From the NCBI GenBank assembly GCA_016191435.1, contig JACPOQ010000022.1:102132-166131 (forward strand): 64,000 bases of DNA. Reading direction: 5' to 3'. Positions 18,911 to 27,526 of the stretch are shown here, piece after piece. Every line of letters starts with the position of its first letter. The first letter of the stretch is position 1. The DNA is from Chloroflexota bacterium. Its GTDB lineage: Bacteria; Chloroflexota; Dehalococcoidia; Tepidiformales; Tepidiformaceae. Below the pieces are notes generated by a model that was given only the letters and a program-made list of their open reading frames with translations, was not told the origin of the DNA and searched no databases. The position numbers and the translations under genes were made by a program.

Positions 18911-19840
18911 CTATCCCGCGCGAATCAGTTCGCGAGCGCTCGCCTCGACGCTTGCGGCGTCCAGCCCGCACAAGGCCAGCAGCTCGCGGTAGGGTCCGAT
19001 CTCGGTGCAGAAGCGGTCGGGGATGCCGACCCGGCGCACCCGGCCCACGCCCACCTCCGCCACGATCTCCGCGACGGCCGAGCCGAGGCCGCCGATGATC
19101 GAGTGCTCCTCGATGGTCAGCAGCTTCCCCGTCTCACGGGCAGCGCGCACGACGGCCGCCCGGTCGATCGGCTTGATGGTGTGCATGTTGAGCAGGCGGG
19201 CGTCGATCCCGTCGCGCGCCAACGCATCGTGGACCGCGAGCGCCGTCCGCACCGCCGTGCCGGTCGCGATCAGTGTGAGTTGCGACCCCTCGCGCAGGAG
19301 TGCCGCCTCGCCCGCCCGCAGGGGCGGCGAACCTTCGATTGGCGACATGTCGGCGGCGAAACCGGCCAGCCGGATGTACACGGGCCCGTCCATGGCCGCC
19401 GCCGCCTTCACCGCCCAGCCGACTTCGTTCGAATCGGCGGGGACGATGATGGTCATGCCGGGGATGGTGCGGAGCAGGGCGATGTCCTCCATCGCATGGT
19501 GGGTGGCGCCCCACGGTCCGGCTTCGAGACCCGTGAACAGGGCGATGATTTTGACGTTGTTGCGGTTGTAGGCGCAGTCATCGCGAATCTGCTCGAAGCC
19601 CCGCATGCTCACGAATGGGGCCATCGACAGGACGAACGGGAGCTTGCCCGCGTGGGCCAGGCCAGCGGCCACCCCCACGAGGTTCTGCTCGGAGATGCCG
19701 ACATCGAAGTGCCGTCCGGGGAACGCGTCGCTGAACGGCCCGGCGCCGAAGTCCTGCGAGACGATGACCACGTCCGGGTTGCCGTGGGCCAGCTCCGTGA
19801 TGGCAGCGAGATGAGGCGGCGCGCTCATGTACGAGCTCAT
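18911..19840 (-). CDS. Transketolase C-terminal subunit (split transketolase)
   Basis: 309 residues with the pyrimidine-binding domain (SEQNLVGVAAGLAHAGKLPFV; the catalytic Glu is in ISEQN) and the C-terminal domain (TIEEHSIIGGLGSAV). The start overlaps the end of the N-terminal subunit gene by 4 bp, and the two together equal one transketolase. Such two-subunit enzymes transfer C2 ketol units between sugar phosphates or related aldehydes. It closes the six-gene operon that begins with the peptide-type SBP at 25542, an unusual context for central carbon metabolism that suggests a dedicated catabolic or biosynthetic substrate. Confidence 0.92.
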   Translation of the reverse strand: MSSYMSAPPHLAAITELAHGNPDVVIVSQDFGAGPFSDAFPGRHFDVGISEQNLVGVAAGLAHAGKLPFVLSMAPFVSMRGFEQIRDDCAYNRNNVKIIALFTGLEAGPWGATHHAMEDIALLRTIPGMTIIVPADSNEVGWAVKAAAAMDGPVYIRLAGFAADMSPIEGSPPLRAGEAALLREGSQLTLIATGTAVRTALAVHDALARDGIDARLLNMHTIKPIDRAAVVRAARETGKLLTIEEHSIIGGLGSAVAEIVAEVGVGRVRRVGIPDRFCTEIGPYRELLALCGLDAASVEASARELIRAG

Positions 19841-20649
19841 CGCGCTGCACTCAGCGCCGCGAGCGTCTCCTCGGCCTCCTCGGCCGTGAGCCGTGTGTAG
19901 TGAGCGCGTCCGGTGCCTTCGACGCCGGGCGTCCCCTTCCCCTTCACGGTGTGGGCGACGATGGCTACAGGGCCGGACCCGCGCCCGGCTTCGTCGAGCG
20001 CATCCGCCACCGCGCGCATGTCATGCCCGTCGATCTCGATGACCTGCCAGCGAAAGGCGAGCCACTTTTCGGCGATGGGCTCCACGGCCATAATCTCGGC
20101 GGTCGACCCCGAGGCCTGGAACTCGTTGGCATCGACGATCGCGATCAGGTTGCGCAGTCCGAAATGCGGCGCGCAGAACGCAGCCTCCCAGACCGAGCCT
20201 TCCTGGAGCTCCCCGTCCCCGAGCAAGACCACCGTGCGCCTATCCGACTGGTTCAGCGCCTCGGCGAGCGCGATCCCGACTCCGACGGAGAGCGCGTGAC
20301 CGAGCGAGCCGGTCGCGAATTCGACGCCCGGCGCCCGCAGGGTTGGGTGCCCGCCGAGGCGGCTTCCGGAAGTCCCCGAGAGCGGTAGCTCCGAGGCCGC
20401 TATCTGCTCGAGCTCGACCATGCAGGCGTGATAGACGTGCACGGCATGGCCCTTGCTGAGCAGGAAGTGGTCGTGCATGCGGCCGTTTGAATCGAAGCGC
20501 AGGAAGCGGAAGAACAGCGCCGCCATCAGGTCGGCGCTCGACATCGAACCACCGAGGTGCGAGCGCTGGGCGCTCGCGATGGAGACGATGTGGCGGCGCA
20601 GGCTGAGAGCCCGCTGCTGGAGTTCGCGGATCTCCGTTTCGTCAGTCAT
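19837..20649 (-). CDS. Transketolase N-terminal subunit (thiamine diphosphate-binding)
   Basis: 270 residues. The ThDP/Mg motif is seen as GDGELQEGSVWEAAFCAPH ... NLIAIVDANEFQ (the GDG-N pattern), together with HLGGSMSSADLMAAL and KGHAVHVYHA near the N-terminus. Size and organisation match bacterial and archaeal split transketolases. It forms an alpha2beta2-type active site with the downstream subunit; the genes overlap by 4 bp. Starts 3 bp after the aminotransferase stop, so it is tightly coupled to it. Confidence 0.92.
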   Translation of the reverse strand: MTDETEIRELQQRALSLRRHIVSIASAQRSHLGGSMSSADLMAALFFRFLRFDSNGRMHDHFLLSKGHAVHVYHACMVELEQIAASELPLSGTSGSRLGGHPTLRAPGVEFATGSLGHALSVGVGIALAEALNQSDRRTVVLLGDGELQEGSVWEAAFCAPHFGLRNLIAIVDANEFQASGSTAEIMAVEPIAEKWLAFRWQVIEIDGHDMRAVADALDEAGRGSGPVAIVAHTVKGKGTPGVEGTGRAHYTRLTAEEAEETLAALSAAR

Positions 20650-20652
20650 GGC

Positions 20653-21900
20653 CTAATCCGCGCCGAAGGCCGTGCGCACCCGGGCAAAGGCCACGTCCGT
20701 GACTTCCAGGGCCTCGGCGATGTCGTCTTCGGTCAAGGCGGCGGAGAGGAACCAGTTGTGGCGAGGATGCAGGTAGACCCCGCGCCTGATCGCCTCGCCG
20801 GTGAACACCAGGGCCTTCCGGAAATCGGCGTCATCTTCGAACGTGAGGAACGGCATCTGCACCGGCCCGGTCTGCCGGATGCGGAGCCCGTGGCTCTCGG
20901 CCTGGGCAGCCAGGCCGTCGCGGAAGAGGGTGCCCGCGTTCGTCATCGATTCGATCGCGCGCTCCTCCTTGATGGCGGTGATGGTCGCCATCGAGGCTGC
21001 CATCGACGCCGCCGCGAACCAGAACGAGCCGGTGTTGAACACCTGCCGGGCACCTTCGCGGAACTTGTCGGCGCCAACGACCGCGGCGAGGGCATAACCG
21101 TTGGCGATCGCCTTGCTATAGGCGCTGAGATCCGGCCGGACACCGACCGTCTCCCAGCTGCCGCCAATGTCCAGGCGGAAGCCGGCGCGCACGTCATCGA
21201 GGATCAGCGCGGCGCCGGTGCGGTCGCAAATCGCGCGGAGCCCGCGCGCGAAGGCGGGGTCGACAAGCTCCTGGTCGAAGCCGGCGTCGTGCCGGAACGG
21301 GGAGACGATGATGCCGGCGGTATCGTCGCCGGCGGCTTCGAGGGCCGCTTCAACGCTCTGGAGGTTGTTGTAGGAGTAATAGAGGAGGTTCGCGCGGTCC
21401 TCCGGCGTCGTCCCGTTGGGCCGGGGGTTGCACCACGGCGCGGCGCCGTGATACGCGCCCTTCGCCGCGAGCACCTTGCGGCGACCGGTGGCGGCGCGGG
21501 CGACCATGAGGCACCAGGTGGTGGCATCGGTGCCGTTCTTCGCGAATGTCGCCCAGTCGGCATGCGGGATGGTCGCCACGAGCAGCTCGGCCAGCTCGAC
21601 AATCCTCGATGACGGGCTGTTCTGGCAATCGGCTTCCGCCTGCTGCGCCGCCGCCGCCGCATCGACCTTCGGATGGGCGTGGCCGAGCACGATGGGACCG
21701 TAACTGCACATGAAGTCGATGTATTCGTTGCCGTCGACGTCCCAGATGCGGCTGCCCCGCCCGCGCTCGAGGAACTGGGGGAAGCCTTCGGGCATCGCGC
21801 CGACGTTCTGGTGGCCGTACATGCCGCCGGGGATCACGGCGCTGGCTCGCGCTCGCAGGGCGCGGTCTTTGGTGTGGGTGTGCGTCGCGATTGTCTTCAA
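20653..21900 (-). CDS. Class III aminotransferase / glutamate-1-semialdehyde 2,1-aminomutase-like
   Basis: 415 residues from a TTG at 21900, chosen because AAGGAGG lies eight bases upstream; an ATG-type start at 22029 would overlap the upstream permease by 65 bp. Hallmarks: VIPGGMYGHQNVG near the N-terminus, EYIDFMCSYGPIVLGHAHP, LILDDVRAGFR, and the PLP-lysine motif YSKAIANGYALAAVVG. This architecture belongs to the HemL-like subgroup but hemL context is absent. Its place between importer permeases and a split transketolase suggests transamination or aminomutase chemistry on an imported amine or amino sugar. Substrate unknown. Confidence 0.9.
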   Translation of the reverse strand: MKTIATHTHTKDRALRARASAVIPGGMYGHQNVGAMPEGFPQFLERGRGSRIWDVDGNEYIDFMCSYGPIVLGHAHPKVDAAAAAQQAEADCQNSPSSRIVELAELLVATIPHADWATFAKNGTDATTWCLMVARAATGRRKVLAAKGAYHGAAPWCNPRPNGTTPEDRANLLYYSYNNLQSVEAALEAAGDDTAGIIVSPFRHDAGFDQELVDPAFARGLRAICDRTGAALILDDVRAGFRLDIGGSWETVGVRPDLSAYSKAIANGYALAAVVGADKFREGARQVFNTGSFWFAAASMAASMATITAIKEERAIESMTNAGTLFRDGLAAQAESHGLRIRQTGPVQMPFLTFEDDADFRKALVFTGEAIRRGVYLHPRHNWFLSAALTEDDIAEALEVTDVAFARVRTAFGAD

Positions 21901-21964
21901 CGTCGAATCCTCCTTGCGGTCCTGTTGCGCCGTCTCCGGCACGAGCGATGGCAGACGGCGCCGG

Positions 21965-22837
21965 TCAGCGGCGGCGCGTCCGCGGGTCGAGGAAATCCCG
22001 GACGCCATCGCCCAGGAAGTTAAACCCAAGCACGACGGTGAGGATGGCGACGCCCGGTGCTGCCGCGATCCACCATTCGTAGAACCGTACGGAGCCCTCC
22101 GAGATCATCGAGCCCCATTCGGGCGAGGGCGGCAATGCTCCCAGCCCGATAAAGCTGAGCGAAGCGGCGAGCAGGACGACCTGCCCGAAGTCCATAGTCG
22201 CGTTCACGAGAATTGGCGTCATCGCGAGCGGGAGGACGTGGCGGATGAGGATGCGGCCCTGGCCGGCGCCCATCGATGTGGCGGCGGTGACGTGGTCCTG
22301 TTCCTTCACGGCCATGACCTGCGCGCGCAGGAGCCGCGCATAGACCGGCCACCAGACCACGACCATCGCGAAGAGCGCATTTCGCAGCCCCGGCCCGAGC
22401 GACGCCGTCACCGTCATGGCGAGGAGGATTGGTGGAAAGGCGAGGGTGATGTCCGAAAGCCGCATCAGCAGCGAATCGACCCAGCCGCCGAACATCCCGG
22501 CGACGGCGCCAACGACGCAGCCGATGATCACGGCTACCGCGATCACGATGGCCGCGATCGGGAGCGAGCTGCGGGTGCCATAGAGCGTGCGAGTGAGGAC
22601 GTCGCGGCCGAGGGCGTCGGTGCCGGCGAGGTGGCGCCAGGTGGGGCTGGTCAGCCGTGTGCCGACGGTCGCGAGGGGTTCGTAGGGCGCCCACCACGAA
22701 ACGGTTATCGCGACGGCAACCCAGACGATGATGATCGCTGCGCCCACACCCACCGGCAGGGTTAGCCACGCCGGCACCCGCGGCACCGTGCGGCCGAAAT
22801 CGAGGCCTGTGTCCAGCTCGCGGACTTCGATGGTCAC
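21965..22837 (-). CDS. Peptide-type ABC permease, DppC-like
   Basis: 290 residues. First membrane span about residues 30-50, GTDALGRDVLTRTLYGTR (GTD.LGRD motif), EAA loop RAQVMAVKEQDHVTAATSMGAGQGRILIRHVLPL, and NFLGDGVRDFLDPRTRRR at the end. Overlaps the upstream permease by 4 bp. Together they form the membrane channel of the second importer in this window. No ATPase gene is associated. Confidence 0.93.
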   Translation of the reverse strand: MTIEVRELDTGLDFGRTVPRVPAWLTLPVGVGAAIIIVWVAVAITVSWWAPYEPLATVGTRLTSPTWRHLAGTDALGRDVLTRTLYGTRSSLPIAAIVIAVAVIIGCVVGAVAGMFGGWVDSLLMRLSDITLAFPPILLAMTVTASLGPGLRNALFAMVVVWWPVYARLLRAQVMAVKEQDHVTAATSMGAGQGRILIRHVLPLAMTPILVNATMDFGQVVLLAASLSFIGLGALPPSPEWGSMISEGSVRFYEWWIAAAPGVAILTVVLGFNFLGDGVRDFLDPRTRRR

Positions 22838-23847
22838 GACAATCTGATCCGCGGGTCGACGAGGACATACGTCATGTCGGTGATGAGGTTCGTGACCAGA
22901 AAGATCACGCCGCCGAGGATCGAGACGCCCATGATCGCGGGAAAGTCCAGCGCACGCGACGAATCGACGGCATACGAGCCGATTCCGGGCCAGGCAAAGA
23001 TCGATTCGGTGAGCACCGCGCCGGTGATCAGGATGGCGAAGGAAATGCCAATGATCGTGAGCGTGGGGATGAGGGCGTTGCGGAGGGCGTGCGTGAGGAT
23101 CACGCTGCGCTCGGTGAGGCCCTTCGCCCGCGCGGTGCGCACGTAGTCCTGGTTCAGCACCTCGAGGAGGCTCGCCCGCACCAGCCGCGAGATGATCCCC
23201 ATGACTGCCCAGCCGAGGACGAAGCTGGGCAGGGCGAGGTGTTGCAGCGCATCCCAGAACGTGCCGAGGTCGCCCGCGAGCAACGCATCGACCGTATACA
23301 ACCCCGTGACCTTATCGGGCGCCACAGCGCGGGGGTCCAGCCGCCCGGGCCCAGGGAACCAACCCAAGCGGGCGTAGAAGATGTAGAGCAAGAACAGCCC
23401 GGTCCAGAAGACGGGCAGCGACGACCCGAGCAGCGCGAACAGGCGCGCGAGATGGTCGACCCAGGAGTTTCGCCGGACAGCGGCAAGGATGCCGAGCAGC
23501 AGCCCGACGGTGACGGCGATCGCCATCGCCGCGAGCGTGAGCTCAATTGTCACCGGAAGGCGGTCCTCCAGGTCCTGGCGGACGTTCTGTTTTGTCCGGA
23601 AGGATGTCCCCATGTCGCCGCGGAGAAGGTTGCGGACGTAGATGACGTATTGGGCCGGGAGGGGCTTATCGAGCCCCCAGCGCTTCTCCGCGGCCTGCAC
23701 CACCACCGGGTTGCCCAGCTGGCGCTCGCTCACGACGGTGCTGAGCGGATCGGCGGGCACCGTGCGCGAGACGACGAACGCCACGGTCACCAGCCCGAGG
23801 AGAAGGATCGGCATCATCAACACCCGGACGACGACGTAACGTGCCAC
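22834..23847 (-). CDS. Peptide-type ABC permease, DppB-like
   Basis: 337 residues starting MARYVVVRVLMMPILLLGLV, a typical DppB N-terminal span. Contains WGLDKPLPAQYVIYVRNLLRGDMGTSF, the EAA loop VRASLLEVLNQDYVRTARAKGL and AWPGIGSYAVDSSRALDFP. Second gene of the importer operon, 63 bp after the SBP stop with a hairpin in the gap. Confidence 0.93.
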   Translation of the reverse strand: MARYVVVRVLMMPILLLGLVTVAFVVSRTVPADPLSTVVSERQLGNPVVVQAAEKRWGLDKPLPAQYVIYVRNLLRGDMGTSFRTKQNVRQDLEDRLPVTIELTLAAMAIAVTVGLLLGILAAVRRNSWVDHLARLFALLGSSLPVFWTGLFLLYIFYARLGWFPGPGRLDPRAVAPDKVTGLYTVDALLAGDLGTFWDALQHLALPSFVLGWAVMGIISRLVRASLLEVLNQDYVRTARAKGLTERSVILTHALRNALIPTLTIIGISFAILITGAVLTESIFAWPGIGSYAVDSSRALDFPAIMGVSILGGVIFLVTNLITDMTYVLVDPRIRLS

Positions 23848-23867
23848 CCTTGCCCTCGCTGATTCTT

Positions 23868-23897
23868 GCCGGGAGGCCGAGGCCCCCGCCTCCCGGC
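23868..23897 (-). promoter_or_regulatory. Intercistronic hairpin downstream of the second SBP gene
   Basis: Perfect 10-bp inverted repeat GCCGGGAGGC (23868-23877) and GCCTCCCGGC (23888-23897) with a 10-nt loop, between the SBP stop and the DppB-like start. No U-run follows. It occupies the same position as the 13-bp hairpin in the other importer operon, so a role in differential expression of binding protein and permeases is likely. Confidence 0.75.
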
Positions 23898-23910
23898 CAT
23901 ACGCGCGCCG

Positions 23911-25542
23911 TTACTTACGCTTGAGGCGCGCCACTTCGAGGTTGCAGCATGCGCTGTAGTGCATGCCTTCGAGTTCGGAGCGGTAGGCAAGCACGAGGTT
24001 CGGGTTGACGATCGGCAGGATGATGGCGTCCTTGATCATCTCGTTGCCGATGCTCTCATAGAGCTTTTCGCGCTCTGCGTCACTCGATGAAGCGAGCGCC
24101 TTTGCCGAAAGGTCCACTTCGGCCTGGTTGAGCAGGGGCGTGTTCGCACCGCCCGCCCGGCCCGCCCAGGGTGCGCCGGGCACCATGCCAAAGTACTGCA
24201 CGTACTGGATGGGATCCGTGTGGTCCGGGGCGAAATACACGGCGGTCAGGGGAATGCCATCGCCGCGAATTTTCGCCACCCAGACCGTGAACTCGACAGG
24301 TTGCAGATTGAGCTTGATCCCGATCTCGCTGAGATCGGATTGGATCTTCTGCATCATGGTGTTGAAATCGACGCCGTAGACGTTCACGTTCGGGTACATG
24401 GCGTCGATCGTGAAGCCGTTGGGCTGGCCCCCGTCTTTCAGTAACTGCTTCGCCTTCGCCACGTCACGAGACGGGAGTTGCAGGTTCTTGGTACCGAGGA
24501 AGCCGTTCGGGATCGGCGCGGCCTGCTTCTTCCCGCCGCCGCCGAGCGTGACCTGAATGATGCCGTCGTAGTCCAGCGCCGAGCGGACGGCCTCCCGGAT
24601 CTTCGGGTTGAGGTCGATCTTGTTGTCCTTCGCGCCGGGGCTGAGGGCGATGTACACGAAGTTGAACGAGGGGACCTCCTTGATCGTGACCGACTTGTTG
24701 GAGATCTTCTTGGCCGTGTCGGGGTCGATCTGCATCGCGATGTCCGCGTCGCCGGTCTCCAGCTGCTGGCGCTGAGTCACGGCGTCCTTCACCTGCTTGA
24801 TGATGACTTCCTTCAGCGCGGGCTTGTCGCCCCAGTATTTGTCGTTGCGCGCGAGCCGGATTTCGGCGCCCTCGGTGTAGTTGGCGAGCGTGTAGGGGCC
24901 GCCGCCGGCGGAGTTCTTCAGGAACCAGGCTTCGGCCTTGTCCGTCGTATCGGCATCTTTCGCGGCGGTCGCCCCGTTCGCGGAGGCGAGCTTGCTATTG
25001 ATGATCCCGGCGTAGGAGGCGTTGACCTTTGCAAGGAACGAGGAATCGGACGCCGCCAGCTTCACGATGACCGTTTGCGGGTCGGGGGTCTCGATGGCTG
25101 TAATGCCATCCATGAAATACGCGGCCGAGCCCTTGACGTTCGCAAGGCGTTCGAACGTCCATTTCACGTCGGCCGACGTGAGCGGAGTGCCGTCGGCGAA
25201 GTTCGCTTTCTTGTTCAGGGTGAAGGTGTATTGCGTCCGGTCCGCGTTCCCTTCCCATTTCTCAGCCACGCGCGGGATGAACGTCTTGTTGTCCTTGGGA
25301 TCGAGCCCGATGAGCGTGTCGTAGGTTGCGGTCAGATAGATCTGACAGGTGTCGCAGTACGCGCGCGACGGGTCCATGGAGTTGATGTCCATGTCTCGCG
25401 CGATGACGAGCGGCTTGTCGTTGTTGCCTCCGCCAGCGCCACCCCCACCGTTGTCGTCGTCCCCGCCGCAGGCCGTCGCGATAAACGCGAGCGCGGCGAG
25501 CGCCAGCCCCGCCACCAGGTAGTACCTCGTCTTCCGATTCAC
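23911..25542 (-). CDS. Peptide-type ABC transporter substrate-binding lipoprotein (family 5)
   Basis: 543 residues. Sec-type lipoprotein signal: basic MNRKTRYY, hydrophobic core, lipobox IATACGG, then a Gly/Asn-rich linker. Family 5 features include a mature start KPLVIARDMDINSMDPSRAYCDTCQIYL, FADGTPLTSADVKWTFERL, and a C-terminal lobe ending EGMHYSACCNLEVARLKRK. Unlike the first SBP it uses Sec rather than Tat. It leads a six-gene operon with two permeases, an aminotransferase and a split transketolase, and is probably controlled by the divergent TetR gene via the palindrome at 25663-25690. Confidence 0.92.
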   Translation of the reverse strand: MNRKTRYYLVAGLALAALAFIATACGGDDDNGGGGAGGGNNDKPLVIARDMDINSMDPSRAYCDTCQIYLTATYDTLIGLDPKDNKTFIPRVAEKWEGNADRTQYTFTLNKKANFADGTPLTSADVKWTFERLANVKGSAAYFMDGITAIETPDPQTVIVKLAASDSSFLAKVNASYAGIINSKLASANGATAAKDADTTDKAEAWFLKNSAGGGPYTLANYTEGAEIRLARNDKYWGDKPALKEVIIKQVKDAVTQRQQLETGDADIAMQIDPDTAKKISNKSVTIKEVPSFNFVYIALSPGAKDNKIDLNPKIREAVRSALDYDGIIQVTLGGGGKKQAAPIPNGFLGTKNLQLPSRDVAKAKQLLKDGGQPNGFTIDAMYPNVNVYGVDFNTMMQKIQSDLSEIGIKLNLQPVEFTVWVAKIRGDGIPLTAVYFAPDHTDPIQYVQYFGMVPGAPWAGRAGGANTPLLNQAEVDLSAKALASSSDAEREKLYESIGNEMIKDAIILPIVNPNLVLAYRSELEGMHYSACCNLEVARLKRK

Positions 25543-25662
25543 TTGTCGGCTCCCTCAAATTGCCCCGCGTGGATCCTGGCCGCGTTTCCGGCCCTTGCGA
25601 ATCGGCTCGGCCGCCTGCGGGTCTCCGGAGGCGGTGAGGGCAATCGATGGGCAACGGACAGA

Positions 25663-25690
25663 TGACGGCGTGTCACGTGACATTGCGTCA
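25663..25690. promoter_or_regulatory. 28-bp palindromic operator between SBP operon and TetR gene
   Basis: TGACG-N3-TGTCACGTGACA-N3-CGTCA, perfectly symmetric in all specified positions. It lies 120 bp upstream of the SBP start and 125 bp upstream of the TetR start. Two nested half-sites are typical of a TetR dimer or double-dimer operator, so the adjacent regulator is the natural candidate to bind it. Confidence 0.7.
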
Positions 25691-25814
25691 CGTCTGCAGT
25701 GCCGTTTACGCTCATAGGTGGGCTCTGTCAAGCCGGGACCGGGCGTCTCGACCCCGGAAGTGTGCGTGGGCCGTAGGGGCGAGGGATCGCCGCAATCACC
25801 GGGAAAGGCACTTC

Positions 25815-26462
25815 ATGTCACACATTGGGGCACTGGAGGCGGGGCGCGTAAAGCCCTTGACTGCCAGGGGCGAAGCGACACGCGATGCCCTGATCGCGGC
25901 GACGCTCGCGGAGATCGCCGAGCTGGGCTACGCGGGCGCGCGCGTCGAGCAGATCACGGCCCGCGCGGGCGTTGGCTACGGCACGTTTTACAAGTATTTC
26001 GCCAGCAAGAGCGACCTCGTCCGGACCGTGATGAAGGAGATTTACGAGGACGTGTTCGAGCACGCCACCTCTGAGACGCAGAGCAGCCGCCCCGTCTCCG
26101 AACGTGTCTTCCTCGACCTCCTCGCGAGCCTGCGTTCATTCGCCAGGCACCGGGAAACGCTCATTGCGCTCGACAGCGCCGTCGGCGCGGACCCGGAGCT
26201 AGCAGCGCATCTCGCCACGCTGCAAGAGCACGACGTGCTCGAGTACGCCGAGATTCTTCGCACCACCCCCGGGTATGCGCCGGTGGCCGATCCGTATCTC
26301 GTATCGCTCGCCGTTAACTCGCTCGGCGATGAGGTTGCGCGGCGCTGGATGCGCTCCGCGATGTTCACGGGGAGTGACGAGCAGGCGGTGGAGATAGCCC
26401 AGATAATCACGGCTATGTGCCTCGCCGTTGTCGCCAACCCGCAACCGGCGCCCCCGGCCTAA
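25815..26462 (+). CDS. TetR-family transcriptional regulator
   Basis: 215 residues from the ATG at 25815 (GGAAAGG upstream). The N-terminal helix-turn-helix reads RVEQITARAGVGYGTFYKYFASKSDLV, the classic TetR pattern. The C-terminal ligand-binding domain has no recognisable subfamily. Divergent from the peptide-importer/aminotransferase/transketolase operon with a strong palindrome between them, so it probably represses that operon and itself, released by the imported compound or a product. The longer frame from 25647 would run through the operator and is rejected. Confidence 0.88.
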   Translation: MSHIGALEAGRVKPLTARGEATRDALIAATLAEIAELGYAGARVEQITARAGVGYGTFYKYFASKSDLVRTVMKEIYEDVFEHATSETQSSRPVSERVFLDLLASLRSFARHRETLIALDSAVGADPELAAHLATLQEHDVLEYAEILRTTPGYAPVADPYLVSLAVNSLGDEVARRWMRSAMFTGSDEQAVEIAQIITAMCLAVVANPQPAPPA

Positions 26463-26533
26463 CGGCACTCCCAGGGCGGCCGCCCCCGCGTGGACCATCG
26501 TCGCGGTGGCGAACGCCGCCGCGCAATTGGAGC

Positions 26534-27373
26534 CTATACGGTCCGCGTGCCGGCCACTGGCCGCCCATCCTCCACATCGTGGAAGAAGCCCAGTACCGTC
26601 GTGAGGAACTGCTCCGGCCGGATCGATGGCACCCCGTGGCCCGTCTCCCGGAACACGGCGAGCCGCGCGTGTGGCAGCTCTTCGAGCATCACATCCGCGG
26701 CCGAGCGCACCGGGTCCACATCGCCCGTGCAGATGAGCACCGGCGCCGTCACGCGCTCGCGCAGCAAGGGGATCAGGTCCGGCCGCTCCCGCCGCGCGCG
26801 CGCCGAGCCGAGATAGCCATCGCGGTCCATGCCGGCGAAACGCCGCTGGGCGCCTTCCGCTACGAACGGGTCGGTCACACGCGCTGCCATGCGCTTGCCC
26901 AGGGCCTCCATCCCGAACCGCCGGGCGATATCCTCCATTTCGAGCATGCCCCGTTCGCGGTCCCGGAATGGCTCGGCGTACCGCTCGCTCTCCCACGCCG
27001 GCGAGGAATCGCTGACCACGAGCGCCGCCACCAGCTCGGGCCACATCGTCGTGAACTGCAGCGCCACCATGCCGCCAAAGCTGCAGCCGACGAGCGCGCA
27101 GAGGTCCACCTGGAGCGCCACGAGCAACTCCCGCACGTCCCCGGCGAAGCGCGGCAGCGAATACGCGTGCTCTGCTTCCGGCGAGCCCGAAGCCCCGTGC
27201 CCGCGCAGGTCCGGGGCGATCACGTGGTACTCGCGGGCGAAGGCTTCGGCGTGCCCCTTCCACATGCGCAGGTCCGAGGTGAACCCGTGGAGCAAGACGA
27301 CGGCCGGCGCCTCGCTATCGCCCCACTCCTCGTAGTTGAGCGAAACGCCGTCACTGAGCGCGATTTCGGGCAT
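26534..27373 (-). CDS. Alpha/beta-hydrolase fold protein
   Basis: 279 residues. VVLLHGFTSDLRMW (oxyanion HG), VIAPDLRGHGASG, nucleophile elbow GCSFGGMVALQF (Ser), acid near ICTGDVDPV, and the catalytic His in RETGHGVPS. This layout fits esterase/lactonase types such as 3-oxoadipate enol-lactonase-like or PcaD-like proteins, but the substrate cannot be deduced. Cytoplasmic, single gene. A CRP-type palindrome (27421-27436) sits 48 bp upstream of its start. Confidence 0.87.
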   Translation of the reverse strand: MPEIALSDGVSLNYEEWGDSEAPAVVLLHGFTSDLRMWKGHAEAFAREYHVIAPDLRGHGASGSPEAEHAYSLPRFAGDVRELLVALQVDLCALVGCSFGGMVALQFTTMWPELVAALVVSDSSPAWESERYAEPFRDRERGMLEMEDIARRFGMEALGKRMAARVTDPFVAEGAQRRFAGMDRDGYLGSARARRERPDLIPLLRERVTAPVLICTGDVDPVRSAADVMLEELPHARLAVFRETGHGVPSIRPEQFLTTVLGFFHDVEDGRPVAGTRTV

Positions 27374-27420
27374 CCGCGCAGTCTACGCGGGCCCCCCTGC
27401 GCGGGCCACTCGGGCGCGGG

Positions 27421-27436
27421 TGTGACGAGCTTCACA
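27421..27436. promoter_or_regulatory. CRP/FNR-family consensus binding site
   Basis: TGTGA-N6-TCACA, exactly the CRP half-site arrangement, inside the longer palindrome GTGTGA-N6-TCACAC. Lies in the 150-bp divergent gap between the alpha/beta hydrolase and the small plus-strand gene. A -35-like TTGACT follows at 27456-27461, but no good -10 at proper spacing. A nucleotide cyclase domain is encoded at 32.3-33.6 kb, so a cAMP-type circuit is conceivable. Confidence 0.5.
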
Positions 27437-27526
27437 CCGGCGTACCATCCGCATGTTGACTTCCCAAAATAGATGAACGACGGTTTACTTACGGCCTGGT
27501 ACCGGACCAACGACGGAGGAAGTGCC

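Noticed and set aside
17788..19098. 436-codon plus-strand frame
   Set aside because: Antisense to the epoxide hydrolase-like gene and the transketolase subunit, both well supported.
20557..21612. 351-codon plus-strand frame
   Set aside because: Antisense to the class III aminotransferase with PLP-lysine motif.
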